DNA of 64,000 nucleotides from Pseudovirgaria hyperparasitica (lineage: Eukaryota; Ascomycota; Dothideomycetes; Acrospermales; Acrospermaceae). Below are positions 22,986 to 34,070 of the stretch, in pieces. A program made the position numbers and the translations under genes. The DNA is taken from NCBI RefSeq assembly GCF_010093815.1, contig NW_022985563.1, positions 375,446-439,445 of the forward strand, given 5' to 3'. Numbering within the stretch: the stretch's first letter is position 1; each line of letters begins with the position of its first letter. The notes below the pieces were generated by a model. It ran no database searches and was not told the origin of the DNA. It saw only the letters and a list, made by a program, of their open reading frames with translations.

Positions 22986-23119
22986 GTCCCATCATACACC
23001 ACCAAACAGGCAAACACATTCAAGAAAGCCCATCCATGCACACACCTCTCCCTCTCCCCCTCCCTACCCCCCTCTACAAAATCCCCCAACCAACCCAACC
23101 CAACCCTCCAAACAAACAA

Positions 23120-24755
23120 TCACACATCACCCCACCGCCCATCAACCCCACAATCCCCATCCCCATCCCTCTCACCCACACCAACCCCAACACCCCTCTG
23201 CACCCGCAACCTCCCATCCCCATGCTCATACATGCCCAACTCCAACACATCCCCGCGCGGATCCCACGTGCGTCTGATATCCATCTCCATCTCCCTTGCC
23301 CTCCCCCTGTCCCTCCCTCCAGTCCCCTGACCACTACCAGTATACGCAGCACGCCCCGCACCCCAATCCCCAACATCAACAAAATCAAGACTAAGCACGG
23401 CATTTTCGACGCCTGCGTAGAGGGATAGCGGGGATGATAAGGATGAGGACGAGGAAGGGGAGGAAAAGGAGGACGAGGAGGAAAAGGATGAGGGCAGACA
23501 GAGGGCGTAGACGGGAGAGTCGCGTGTGCGGCGGTGGCGGGGGGTGCGGTTTGTTGTGCGGTGTGTGTTTGTGCGGTGTGTGTTTGGGGAGTATGTGGTG
23601 GTGGTGGTGGTGTTGTTGTTGTTCCGGGGATTGGCGAAGAGGGTGTATGGTTTACTTCCAAACTCACTCCCACTTGCATACCCACTGCTAGACCCACCCG
23701 CAGAAGCAGAAGCAGACCCAGCATCCCCATCCCCATCCCCGCCAGACCCAGAAGCACCCGCAGAAGCAGCAGCAGAGAGATAAGAATACGCCCGCCCGCC
23801 CGACACCCGTAGATCGAAAAACCTAAGCATGGAGTGGCGCGCACAGCCCGCGACGAGGCGAGGGCGTAGACGGGGGAGGAGTCGTGCGGGTCGGTGTAGG
23901 TTGATACGTGTTGGTGTGGGGAGCGGGTGTCGTGGAGGCTGTTTTTGGGGGGTTAGATGGTTGTTAAAAGGGGGGGAGGGGGGATGGGGGAACGAACCGA
24001 ACCACCCCATCATAGCACCCAGAAAGAAACACCTCACCAGCCACAGCATGCCCCGCAGCGCAGGACATACCAGGAAGCGGAATAACAGGATACACAGACG
24101 TTGCTTTACCTCTACTATAGAGCAGCACAGAGGAGGCATCATCCTCATCCCCGTCAGCATGAAAGGCATATTTGCGCAGGGGCACAGGGTGGAAACCAGT
24201 AGGCGTGACGGCGTAGATATGCAGGGGCTCCGTCGAGACACCGAGGCCGACGGCAACGCGGGTAGGCGAGAGGAAGGTTGACGACCAGATGCGGCGGTTG
24301 CGGGTGTTTGGCGGGAGGATGTCGAGGGTGTGGTTGGGGGGGATTGGGTGGGGTGTGCTGTTGTTGCTGCTGTTGCTGTTGTTGTTCGGAAGCGGGTACA
24401 GAGCGAGGCAGGAGTCGGATAGACCAGCGACGACAAGCTCGTTTGATATATCGGAGCTCCGGACATGACGGGCTCGGGTCTCGAAGAGTGCGTCCTGCCG
24501 GACTTGGATCCGGATCCGGGGTTCGCTGGGTGTCGTGCGCAGCAGGCTGAGATACCCCTGTGGTGTGCCGATGAGGATTCTGTCCTCGGCAGACACCTCC
24601 AACGACCTAACAACCTTCAACGTCGTAATGTCGTCTCTGCCCTCCTGACTTCCCTCCCGCCGCCACGTAAACCAATTCACTTTACGCCCGTACACGTCAA
24701 CCTCCCCTTCCTCTTCCTCTTCACCACCACCACAACCACCACAACCACCCCCCCC

Positions 24756-24799
<44 letters not shown>

Positions 24800-25418
24800 A
24801 CCCACAAACCCATCCACACAAGGCCGAAACCCCATCGTCTGTTCGCCCACCCTCCCCGTCACACCACCATCCACACCACCACCACCCCCCCCCAACCGGC
24901 CGAACATACCTAGCCACAAACGCCCGTCGGTCCCAACACCGCGACAAACCAGTCAGACAGCGCGCTGCTGCCTCGGCGTCGCACGGAGACAGCGGTTCGA
25001 CAGCAAGCGAGGGAAAGCGCGCCCGCAAAAAGACGCGCCACCCTTCTTCGCGGGCGAAGGTGTGGAGGGTGGAGCAGGTTTGGGATAGGCGGGCGAGGGC
25101 TTGGGCGGTGGGGAGGTGGGTGGTGATTTGGATGAGGAGTTCGGGGGGGAGGGAATGGAGGGAGGGGGGTGTGGGTGGTGCTGTGGGTGGTGCTGTGGGT
25201 GGTGCTGCTGTGGGATTGGGCTTTCTGGGGGGTGGTGGTGGTGGTTGGGGGTCTTTGGGTTGCATTTTTGGGATTTGTTGTGGTGTTGTGGGTTTCTTAT
25301 CACTTACGGGGGGGGGGGGGGTTGGTCTTATAGAAGGTTTTATAGAGTTTGGGGGAAAGATGTCGGTGGGTTGTGGAATGACGTCGCTCCGAGTCCCGAT
25401 GGGTGGAGGCTGAGTCAT
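23120..25418 (-). CDS. F-box / WD-repeat-like protein with apparent frameshift
   Basis: Exon 1 is 23998-25418 and exon 2 starts at 23938 (59-nt intron). An N-terminal Pro-rich stretch leads into an F-box, SLHSLPPELLIQITTHLPT, with CSTLHTFAREEGWRVFLRARFPS after it. Propeller-like blades follow (KVVRSLEVSAEDRILIGTP, NELVVAGLSDSCLALYPLP, EVFLSGCYDGVVR|LHDTR). F-box proteins of this plan present substrates to SCF ubiquitin ligases. After SSPVYALA (near 23860) the conserved sequence continues in another frame as VAGCARHSMLRFFDLRVSGG and then to a stop at 23120. No intron of normal size fits there, so this is a frameshift: real, or a sequencing error in GC-rich DNA. A 42-nt homopolymer inside exon 1 (24758-24799) encodes a polyglycine run without losing frame. 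It could be a recent pseudogene. Confidence 0.7.
24758..24799. repeat. 42-nt poly-C tract (poly-G on the coding strand)
   Basis: An uninterrupted run of 42 C on the + strand inside the F-box gene, read as about 14 glycines. It is flanked by CCA/CAA-rich sequence. Such a tract is slippage-prone, so its true length may vary. Confidence 0.9.
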
Positions 25419-26171
25419 ATATGCGCGCACAAGCCTTGGAGAGTTATAGTCTTGAATATTCGAGTCATACATACATCCTACGTGCAAGTGACAAAGTGAC
25501 TCAACATGCGTTGTTCGATTAGGCTGTTGAGAAATCTCGGCTCTCGAGTCAGCGCCGCATGTGTACCTGGTGCAGATCATGAGCTTGTTGTCAGCAAATC
25601 CACCAGATCCCGGGTAGAACGTAGAGCAGGTCAGAGTCGTCATATCTATTACAATCGCACGTCTACTACAATCGCCCAACAACCAATACCTCTATGCAAA
25701 AAAGCCCCGAGTCTTCACTCTGTCCAGGCCCCCCATCATACATGACTAGACATGTGTGGCATACAACAAGCTGCTGCTGCAACTCCTCTCTCCGCCGTTC
25801 GTTCGTTCGGGACAAGTTCCAGCTCCGTCTTCATTACTGTATACTCTCTCAAGCAACTTTTGTTGGTACAACAGGCGTGATAAATCGCCGTGACAATGAG
25901 CGCCATCGTCGACGAGGATGACGACGACGAGCCTCGGGGTATATGAACATGGGCTTTCCGCTCTCCCCCCTTCTGCCATTCAAATCCGTGCGATGCAACC
26001 GGTCATTTGGAACAAACGAAAGAGAGACAGACGATGCGGCGATGTCAAAACGCCTTGAAACTGCTGCTGACAGAGACGCCCAAGAACAACAAGCAAAAAC
26101 AAAGCGCCACGCTCACTATACAAACATGAGAAAAGTCCCGAGATCGAAAAAAAAAAAAAAAAAAAAGAGAA
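25419..26171. other. Intergenic, divided leader/terminator region
   Basis: About 750 nt between the F-box gene start and the 3' end of the disordered-protein gene. A poly-A run (26150-26166, + strand) lies 6 nt from the stop codon of the latter. No gene is recognised. Confidence 0.5.
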
Positions 26172-29105
26172 TCAGACCCTCCCCTTCTTTGCACTGCCGC
26201 CCAAGTCATAGTCTCTCCATCCGCCCAGGCTGCCCCACGCCGCAAGCACGTCCTCGCTCACGCTACACCGCGTGTCTACGGTCGGGGCCAGACTTTCGCG
26301 GTTCACGTTGCGGAACATCTTGCTCTCGCGCCGCACACTCGACCGGCTGCCCGCGCTCCTTCCACTAAGCGTGGATGCGTTTGTGCGCCGCGAGGCCGTG
26401 CGGACGGGGATGGCATGGAGATCGAGGGCATGGTCCAGTGAGCACTCGCGCAAAGCTGTTGGAGGTGCTCCTCCGCCTCCTCCGCCTCCTCCGCCTCCGC
26501 GACCTGGCATGCCGAGGGTGGACTGGCTGCCTTTCTCGGAAAGGCCAACCAGGGAGACGCGGTTGGTGCTGGAGACAGGAGATATAAAATCGACGACGGA
26601 ATGGGCGGGAATGACGCTGTCGTCATCGCCGCTGAGACTGGGCTCGCTGTTGGCAACTTTGACGCGAAGATCGTCGTCGTCCGTGGTGCCAGGGGTGGCG
26701 GGCGAAGGGAGTGGCGAGGGGGCAGAGATGCTCGCCGAGGCAATGCTTCCAGTGTTGGACGGGGATGGGAGGGGTTGGTGGTGGTGGTGGTGGTCGAGTT
26801 GGGCGGCATAAGACGGGGCAGTAGCCGGGCGGGCGTCGCTGGTGACGGCGTCTCGCCAGGTGTGGGAGCAGTTCTTGGGGCCGCCACTGGAGGCAACAGG
26901 GACGGGGTTTTGGCCAAGTGCGCCACTACGAAGAATGTCGGAGCTACTGACCCTACTCGAGGTTATGATGCGCGATGGGCGATGCTTATCGGTCTGCGGT
27001 AGGGGCACTCGATCACGAGGGGGCGATGGAGTGGCAGCGTCGGAGAAGAAGGTGGATGTTATGGGTGTAGGGGCAGCTGGGAAGGCGTTGATCATCTCAG
27101 TCGAAGGAGAGACTGCTTGAGAAACGGCAGAGGTACCGGTGGTATCAGTCGTCTTATCAGCGAGTAGTTGTTGTTCGTCTGTCGGCTTGTCATCCGAGGC
27201 GTCTTGTCGAGAATATCTGCCCATGCCAATCGCCGTTTGGAAGCCTTGACTGAAGCTCTGCTTGGCCATTGCAGCTCGCTTCTGGCGCATCATTTCGAGC
27301 AAAGCCTCTTCTTCTTCGGTGACAGCCATCAACTTGTGGCCATCACGTGATCGTGTTTCACTCTTTGCCGATTTGCTGCTACGGATACTTTCTGACTCTG
27401 CACGCAGTCCTTCCGTCTCGGTCGTCATGTCAAGTCCCGAGGTTCGAGGACGGGCCCTGTCGTCGCGGGTGGAAGAGGATTCGTGCCGCGAGACACTCCT
27501 GCTTCTTGATGGGAGGAGGTCAGCGCGGCGTGAGGAGGCATGGTCGGTTTGCGGTAGCGGCAGCGATGGTGCCGGCGCGTACACCATCTGTATCGTACCA
27601 GCTTTACTGGAAGACGTAGTCCGAGCACTGACGTTGCTCCGGTTTGAAGGGTGTCTCAAAGCACCGGGTGTCACCTCATAAGCATGCGCTTTCCCTATGA
27701 TGATCTCGCCTTCAGCACTGGACATGAGACTTTCCCTGACCGGAATCTGCACAGGGGTCGGAAGAGGAACGGCAGCGGACGCGGTGTCTTCTCCGTTGTC
27801 GCCTTCTGATGATGACATGGACAGGGCGCTTGTCGTTCTCAAGTCCAGTTGGGCCATGCGGCTTTCTTTGGTCCTGGCAGAAGCAGCTTCAGTCAGATTA
27901 CTAGTGACCGAATAGGCGCTCGACTTGCGAGAGGGATATGCGGGTCTCTGCTGCTGAGTGGGAGAGATGATGTCTGAAGGAGCCGGCTCTTTCCGCGCAA
28001 GATCTTGGTTACCAGACATTTGATACTTTTCCCACTGCAAGGCTTGACCATTGACCAAGACTTTGCCCAAAGAGCTCTTGCGCCTCGGCAGCTTGATCGG
28101 CACTTGTTCGGTAGGGGTTGGTGTGTCGGCAGTGTCGTCTTCGTCACTCGACAGGGCGTCGAACCAGTGCTGGACGCCCTTGGGAGGTCTCCTGACATTT
28201 GTCTTGGCACGCTCCAGTGGATCTGCCGAGCGAATGTTTGGTGATGGTTGGCGGAGAGAGCTGTCGGTCGAGGCTTGGCTTCGAATGGATTTGGTGTATT
28301 GATTTTGGCCCCGAGCAAAGTATTCGGACGAGAGGGAGATTTGTGAGGGAGAGTTTACAAACTTGTTCGGTGAGAGGAGACCATTGTGGTCATGCTGATG
28401 GGCCCTGGGTCTGGGAAAGAGCTTGGACAGGTCCAGCCTGGATGGCTTGCGTGACGACTTTTCTTTCCGTGATTTTGATGCTGTAGAAGCAGATGTTGTT
28501 GATTTCGAGTCCTCATCCGCGGTCGAGATGTGCACAGGGGTATATCCTTTCCTCAGGGCCATGTCTCTCACAGCCGAGTTGGACGTCTGCTGCGAAACGG
28601 AGAGGGGTATCCGTTTGGAGTCGTAGTAGGAACGGATTGTCGAAGAGGAGTTCTTGTGCGAGACATGATGGAGGGTGGAAGTAGTGACTGAGGATATGGC
28701 AGAGTAGTCTTCGATACCAAGGGCATTGGAGGAAGCGCGAGAGCCAGTCGGGGGACGCAGACTGCCGAGTTGAGGGGGCAGAACCAGTCGTTCGGTCGAG
28801 TCGTAGGGTGTTGCTTCGGGCTCATACGAGAGGTCGGCAGTGGTGGCAGGTATAGGTAGGTTGGGTGCAAGTCGTCTGCTGTTGTTGTGGTGGTGGTGGT
28901 GGTGTGAGGGTGTGGCGGTGTGCAATGGAGCCGGCGAGGAAGTTGGAGTGGTGACGGGCAGACGTGCATGACCCAGCAGCCTCTCTGCCTTTGAATTGCT
29001 TATGGAGCCATCTATCCGCACGATTGGGACCCTCTCTTCGGTGACGAGATTGGATGAAGCATTGCTCTTGCGCCGAGTGAAACCGAATCTTGAGCTTCGT
29101 CCCAT
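26172..29105 (-). CDS. Large disordered fungal protein of unknown function
   Basis: One open frame of 977 residues from the ATG at 29105, with no intron. I do not recognise a catalytic domain. The N-terminus is conserved-looking: MGRSSRFGFTRRKSN, then ERVPIVRIDGSIS and KAERLLGHARLP. The rest is rich in Ser, Thr, Pro and Arg, with basic patches (SRKEKSSRKPSRLDLSKLFP), a His run, a coiled stretch near LMAVTEEEEALLEMMRQKR, a polyglycine run and a C-terminal WGSLGGWRDYDLGG block. No signal peptide or membrane segment is seen. The short order-prone motifs separated by disorder suggest a phospho-regulated adaptor or scaffold; that is a guess. Confidence 0.75.
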   Translation of the reverse strand: MGRSSRFGFTRRKSNASSNLVTEERVPIVRIDGSISNSKAERLLGHARLPVTTPTSSPAPLHTATPSHHHHHHNNSRRLAPNLPIPATTADLSYEPEATPYDSTERLVLPPQLGSLRPPTGSRASSNALGIEDYSAISSVTTSTLHHVSHKNSSSTIRSYYDSKRIPLSVSQQTSNSAVRDMALRKGYTPVHISTADEDSKSTTSASTASKSRKEKSSRKPSRLDLSKLFPRPRAHQHDHNGLLSPNKFVNSPSQISLSSEYFARGQNQYTKSIRSQASTDSSLRQPSPNIRSADPLERAKTNVRRPPKGVQHWFDALSSDEDDTADTPTPTEQVPIKLPRRKSSLGKVLVNGQALQWEKYQMSGNQDLARKEPAPSDIISPTQQQRPAYPSRKSSAYSVTSNLTEAASARTKESRMAQLDLRTTSALSMSSSEGDNGEDTASAAVPLPTPVQIPVRESLMSSAEGEIIIGKAHAYEVTPGALRHPSNRSNVSARTTSSSKAGTIQMVYAPAPSLPLPQTDHASSRRADLLPSRSRSVSRHESSSTRDDRARPRTSGLDMTTETEGLRAESESIRSSKSAKSETRSRDGHKLMAVTEEEEALLEMMRQKRAAMAKQSFSQGFQTAIGMGRYSRQDASDDKPTDEQQLLADKTTDTTGTSAVSQAVSPSTEMINAFPAAPTPITSTFFSDAATPSPPRDRVPLPQTDKHRPSRIITSSRVSSSDILRSGALGQNPVPVASSGGPKNCSHTWRDAVTSDARPATAPSYAAQLDHHHHHQPLPSPSNTGSIASASISAPSPLPSPATPGTTDDDDLRVKVANSEPSLSGDDDSVIPAHSVVDFISPVSSTNRVSLVGLSEKGSQSTLGMPGRGGGGGGGGGGAPPTALRECSLDHALDLHAIPVRTASRRTNASTLSGRSAGSRSSVRRESKMFRNVNRESLAPTVDTRCSVSEDVLAAWGSLGGWRDYDLGGSAKKGRV

Positions 29106-29639
29106 TGTAGGTGCATGTCAAGACGACCCACAGGCGGGTATGTAGGCGTCGGTCGGAGGATTGATGTGACAAGAGGGAGTTTGGAGGAGTGGTCTCGTTT
29201 CGCGGAGGTGCTGGCTGCAGGGACGAAGAGTCGGCAGGTCGAGAGGGTATGGAGGAATTGAAAGTGGAAGATCTAGAGGCCAGCTCGCATGATGGAAGAA
29301 GGGTAATGGTAAGTAGGAGAGGGAAGCGAGGTATTACAGAAGAGGCGAGACCGCAGGGAGGATGGAGGGGTGGAGGAATGACGGTCCCAGAGGAGTAGTC
29401 GAGCGCACATCCAAAGTCCGGTAGGGGTGGTGGAGCGAAGAAGGGGATTTACGGCGAGATATGAGGCGACAGGGGGAGACCACGGCCGCGGAGGGGGGAG
29501 GAGAGGGATTATACAGGGAGTTGTAGGAGCGGTAGTAGTAGTAGAAGAAGAAGAAGGGAATAGAATGTGGGGAGGAGGTTGTAGATGTAGATGCAGTTGG
29601 CTGTAGTAGCTATAGGAGGAGGAGTAGTATTAGTGGTAG

Positions 29640-29689
<50 letters not shown>

Positions 29690-29703
29690 AGTAGTAGTAG
29701 TAG
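29640..29703. repeat. (TAG)n trinucleotide microsatellite
   Basis: About 20 near-perfect AGT/TAG repeats, one slip near 29690, about 540 nt upstream of the 977-residue gene. Confidence 0.9.
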
Positions 29704-29968
29704 AGAGAAGGGCGTCAGGAAGTCAAGGGTGTGGTGGCGTAGTTTTGACAGGTCAGGACCGACAGACAGGTCAATGGACAGCGAGCAATTGGCATGGGAT
29801 TATAATATTAGAAAAAGCGACAGGACGAAGGATGCAAGAGAAGGAAAGGAAGTGATGGAATTGAGTGAAAGAGTAATTATGGGATGTATGGTGGGTGGTA
29901 TGCTGCCTGTTCCCTGTCGGACTCTTGACTCTTGGCCAGCAGCGTAGGTGAAGGGGGGGGCCTAGCTG

Positions 29969-29995
29969 GCAGCAGCAGCAGCAGCAGCAGCAGCA
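29969..29995. repeat. (CAG)9 trinucleotide repeat
   Basis: Nine perfect copies outside any supported coding frame. Confidence 0.85.
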
Positions 29996-30919
29996 CAGTC
30001 CAGCGTGCGGCCAGGCTATCAATCCTCCCGCCAAAAGCAGAGGAAGAAGAAAGACAGTAACTAATTATTAGAATCATGTTCGATTATGATGATGGTTGTT
30101 GTTGTTGTCTTGGTTGTGTGTAGGGCGTCAGGGAGGGGAATGACATGCAGCAAGCTAATAGAAGTGTAGAGCAGTCTGTCCGTCGGGTGTGACTCCGGTG
30201 CGTGTGTGTGCCTGTCCTGTGCCTCGACTACATGCTACATGCTACTACTGTAGGCTGTCTGCACGATGCAGGTTGCATGCACTGCCATGCAGCAGCACGG
30301 AGAGTATCAGGCATTCATTAATTGATCAATCAATCAAGAAGAAGACAAGCCAGACGAGAGAGAGAGACACACACACACACACACAGACAGACAGAAAGGA
30401 ATGGGAATTGGGATGTGCGACTAGGTTTGTTAGGGAGGGGGGGGACACGGGCACTGGCGAGGCTCCTGTTCAGTGATAGTGATCAGTGATGTGTGTGTGT
30501 GTGTGCGTCAGTCATCCTGGAGTTGTGGTGGTGGTGACAGTGACAGTGACGGCTATTAAGCCGACTATTGAGGTGGAGTCAGGGCAAGTCAGGGCAAGTC
30601 AGGGCAACGTGGGCGGTCGACGGCGCGAGAATGGGCGGGTGGGTCAGCAAGAATAGGCTGCTGCTTGGCTGCTGCTTGGCTGCTACTAGGCTGCCACTAC
30701 CGGATCTGTCCCCCTAAGCTCAAGGTCGAGGCTCAGAGCTAAGAAAAAGGCTTAAAGAAGGGCCTGCACCCCTCCCCTAGAAAACACAGACGAGTTTGGC
30801 TCTCTCTCCAGTCTCCAGGGCTGACAATGTGTCATGGTCCACCGCCAATTCTGTAGGGGGCCATCCATGCTGCTAATTACATACACTATACATCCATGCT
30901 GACCACAAACTTGTCGACG

Positions 30920-30920
<1 letters not shown>

Positions 30921-30957
<37 letters not shown>
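30921..30957. repeat. (GA)18 dinucleotide repeat
   Basis: Perfect run in the gene-free stretch; purine tracts of this kind are common in fungal promoters. Confidence 0.85.
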
Positions 30958-30959
<2 letters not shown>

Positions 30960-33118
30960 CTGAGAAAGAGGTATTGCTTCCTGTGCGCAAGTCCAAGACT
31001 GCGCGATGAGACACAGGAAAACTCCGTTGTGTGGAGATTAGACTGCAGAATCGAGCAATCCAGCGTCACACGATTCTCCATCTTCACTTTACTCACTCAA
31101 TCAGCCTTGCGCCATCCATCAATCCACATGGCCATGGACAGAGCAACAGGAGAGACAGACAGCCAGACAGCCAGACAGACAGCCTACAGGGATCCCGCTG
31201 AGCCCGCAGCCCTAACCAACCCTCCCTACCTACACTACTACATGCCACACACAACGCCAATAATTATGTGCATGAACCCAACAACCTAATCAATCTCTCA
31301 ACTCTCTAAACTGATACTGTCATACCTTCTTAAAACTTGCACTTCTCCTCCGAATTAATCAATCGCCTTTTTGTTTGCCCTTCTTCGCTAATTACCTGCC
31401 TCGGTCTGCGTGCATAGGTAGGGGGGTCTACAGTACTGATCTCTCTCATTTCAACCGTGGGCGCGTGCGTATATACCACTATCACTACACCACCGACAAC
31501 CCAGCATCTCAATCCATCGCCCGTCCCTCTAGCTTCACCCAGCACCACCTAATAATTACCTACTCCGCCAGTTCTACAAATCAGGCAAAAAAGAAAAACA
31601 ATAAAATAAAATAAAAACCGGGGAGGGGTCCTCTAGATCTCCTGAACCATCTGATCTTTCGCGAGAGATCAGGGTCAAGACTCTCAAGACGCCCATCCCT
31701 GGCTTCTGCTTTTCTTCGCGTGTGTCGGTGCTCTATCTTAGATGATGATGGGACGATGGAAGATCCACCAGGCCAAAAGTCGCCGATGAACTCCTTGAAA
31801 GGTAAAATAGAATATTCATCGTCGTTGGTATTAATTGGTGACAAGTCTTGGTCCTTTGCTTAATCATAGTAGCGTCGAAACTTGGTCCCAGGAATAATTA
31901 ATCGTAGACTCCACGCACACTGCACACCTCCTATCCTATCATGTCCGAATCCGGTTGGTCTACGGGTCCTGCCCCTTACCTACTTACCACCTCGCTCCGC
32001 CATCTCCACGCCACCCGTCCGTCAAACAACTACAATACACGGCACCTCTCCCTTAATACGTCCTGCGCGTTTCAATAGGAAATAGTGCTGGCTGGACACT
32101 AAGATCAGATTCTAGATTCACCCCCTCTTCGGCACTAATTAAATCAGCTACAGCTTAGGCTACCTGGGTTGTTGGTTAGTAGTAGGCTCAGGCTCAGGCT
32201 CAGGCTCCGGCACCACGCATTATTGACAGACCCGCCCGGCTGCATGCTGTCGCGTGCGCAAGCCTCCCTCGCCGGCACGCGATGAATACACTTTGCTCTC
32301 TTTGCACGACACACTCTTGCACGACACTCTCTTGCACGACAATGCTCGGTTGAAACGTGCGTGTCTTGCATGCAATTTCGCTGCCTCAACACGTTTCGCG
32401 AGTTGGTTGGATTTGGTTAGAGCATCACCTTACTGTCTTCAAGCCGCACGTCCCCATTGGCATGTTTGCTGCTGTATGCAGGTGATTGCTGACCCATACA
32501 GACAGCCCTGTCGTCGGAAACATGCAACACCGCATCAAGCAAAAAGCATTTCAATCCTCAACGGGTGCTGCTTGTGCTACTATTTCGAGCTCGCCGTCTC
32601 TATATTTGGCTGTGCTTACTTAACTCGTCCTATGCATGAACGGACCCCAACGATCGACCGCCAGCCAGCAACATGGAGCTGTTGAGCAGCCCACAGCAGT
32701 CAACCTCAATCAGAGTCCCGTACACCGTATCCTCCGGCAGATCGTGTCGTCGTATCTATATTTTTCGTAATTGCTGCCTCGACTTCAGCGCGAAGGATCG
32801 CACGTGTGATGGGACCTGGGGCGGGCTGCCAGACAGAGGTATCAGTCCTACGCAGCCCAGTCGTTGAGGTACCGCTATTTCTGTCCCCACCGCGGATCTG
32901 CGCGTGACGTCGTGCTGAATCCTTCGCAACTGTTGCAACCACCAAACTTTGGTAGCAACTCACTTCAATACACTTTGCCACGCCCACGCCTGAACCCATC
33001 TCCCTATGCCTTCTTCACTTGCCGACTTCTCTTACAACAAACAAACCCAATTGTCGTCTCGATACTGCCACCTGGTACACCTTTCCTTCCCCCGGCCTTC
33101 TCCAATCCAACCGCAAGC

Positions 33119-33820
33119 ATGGAAGCACTACACCCGTCCCGCGAATCAATGGAGCTCGCGGAGCCACCGAAGCCTTCTCCGTTCTTGGCACTCCCGGGCG
33201 AGATTCGAAACTCCATCTACGATTACGCGGCCGACTGGAACGACGTTGGACGAACCATTGAACGCATCCATCGTCAGGTACAGCAGAAACTCAACCATCG
33301 GACCCCCAAAGGTCCCGCCATCTACGACAAGGAAGTGTGGGATGCCGTCGTTGCCCAGGCGTCGCCAAAGCGGACTCCAACCATCTTCTTGCTGAACCGT
33401 CGGACTTATGCCGAAGCACGTGCTCGACTGGAGAAGAAGCCATTGCTGTTGCCTGCCTTGCTGCCCAGGTGTGTCGTTCTCCTGTGGAGGAGCAATCGTC
33501 GTGGGAACGGCCAGGACTATCAGAATACAAAATGGTGCCTCGAGAATCTGATCTCGACCGCGACGCTGCAGTCCGTTCCTGATCTTACCGTCACGGTACA
33601 GCCGTTCATCGACTTTTTGATTCCGTCGGGATATCTGCCATGGCCGGAGCGGTCATGGCACTGGCCACTCGCTCCGTTCAGCAACATCAATGAGGACAAT
33701 CTGCTGGCGTGGGAGACCAGACACTTGACAGTCGTGTTCCCAAGAGCGTATCCGGTCAACTACTTGCAGAGCACTATTCGTGAGGTGGGTCTTTTTATTT
33801 TCAGGTTCGGTCACGATTGA
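33119..33820 (+). CDS. F-box-like/2EXR-type fungal protein
   Basis: An open frame of 233 residues from the ATG at 33119. Near residue 20 it has FLALPGEIRNSIYDYAADW, the LPxEIRNxIY motif of the abundant fungal F-box-like/2EXR proteins. TIFLLNRRTYAEARARL follows, as in that group. The C-terminal part (RHLTVVFPRAYPVNYLQSTIREV) is of the usual type, but the last residues (GLFIFRFGHD) may be intron read-through: a GTGGGT donor lies after TIRE, so a short extra exon downstream is possible. Members of this family are numerous, fast-evolving and mostly uncharacterised; some may recruit SCF ligases. Confidence is good for the locus and lower for its 3' end. Confidence 0.7.
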   Translation: MEALHPSRESMELAEPPKPSPFLALPGEIRNSIYDYAADWNDVGRTIERIHRQVQQKLNHRTPKGPAIYDKEVWDAVVAQASPKRTPTIFLLNRRTYAEARARLEKKPLLLPALLPRCVVLLWRSNRRGNGQDYQNTKWCLENLISTATLQSVPDLTVTVQPFIDFLIPSGYLPWPERSWHWPLAPFSNINEDNLLAWETRHLTVVFPRAYPVNYLQSTIREVGLFIFRFGHD

Positions 33821-34070
33821 ATGATGGAAGCCTACTCGAACATCACACATCCGAGACCCGAGACTCGGTCGAGACGCCTTTGATATCTCAACATGCTGAT
33901 ACCCAGACCAGATCGAGCGAACTCTTCTCCCTTCAGCCCGGCTCACGATATGCCTCTCTCTCCCCGACACAACCGGATGGTCAATCCTGCCACGGTCTTC
34001 AATCCCGATCAATTCCCGTTCACACTCCCACCTAGGCCTCCCCTCGAGCGCCCAAAAGCGTGCCCTCGCA

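Larger units (their letters stand above)
29106..33118. other. 4-kb gene-free stretch rich in simple repeats
   Basis: No frame here shows a domain, start context or splice pattern I would call. It holds (TAG)n at 29640-29703, (CAG)n at 29969-29995, (AC)n near 30366-30387, a 10-nt tandem GTCAGGGCAA x3 near 30577-30606, (GA)n at 30921-30957 and CAGACAG runs near 31153-31184. It may be a long promoter or leader of the disordered-protein gene, or hold non-coding RNA. Confidence 0.55.

Noticed and set aside
23074-23844. 256-codon minus-strand frame overlapping the F-box gene end
   Set aside because: It is the wrong frame of the same exon: Leu/Gly/Pro/Thr low-complexity sequence generated by reading simple repeats, while the overlapping frame carries the conserved HSMLRFFDLR block.
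26272-27681. Several plus-strand frames antisense to the 977-residue protein
   Set aside because: Shadows of a Ser/Arg-rich gene; no recognisable protein content.
30360-30390. Possible CRISPR-like or transposon terminal repeats in the AC/GA-rich stretches
   Set aside because: They are plain microsatellites without spacers, inverted ends, target-site duplications or nearby transposase-like frames.
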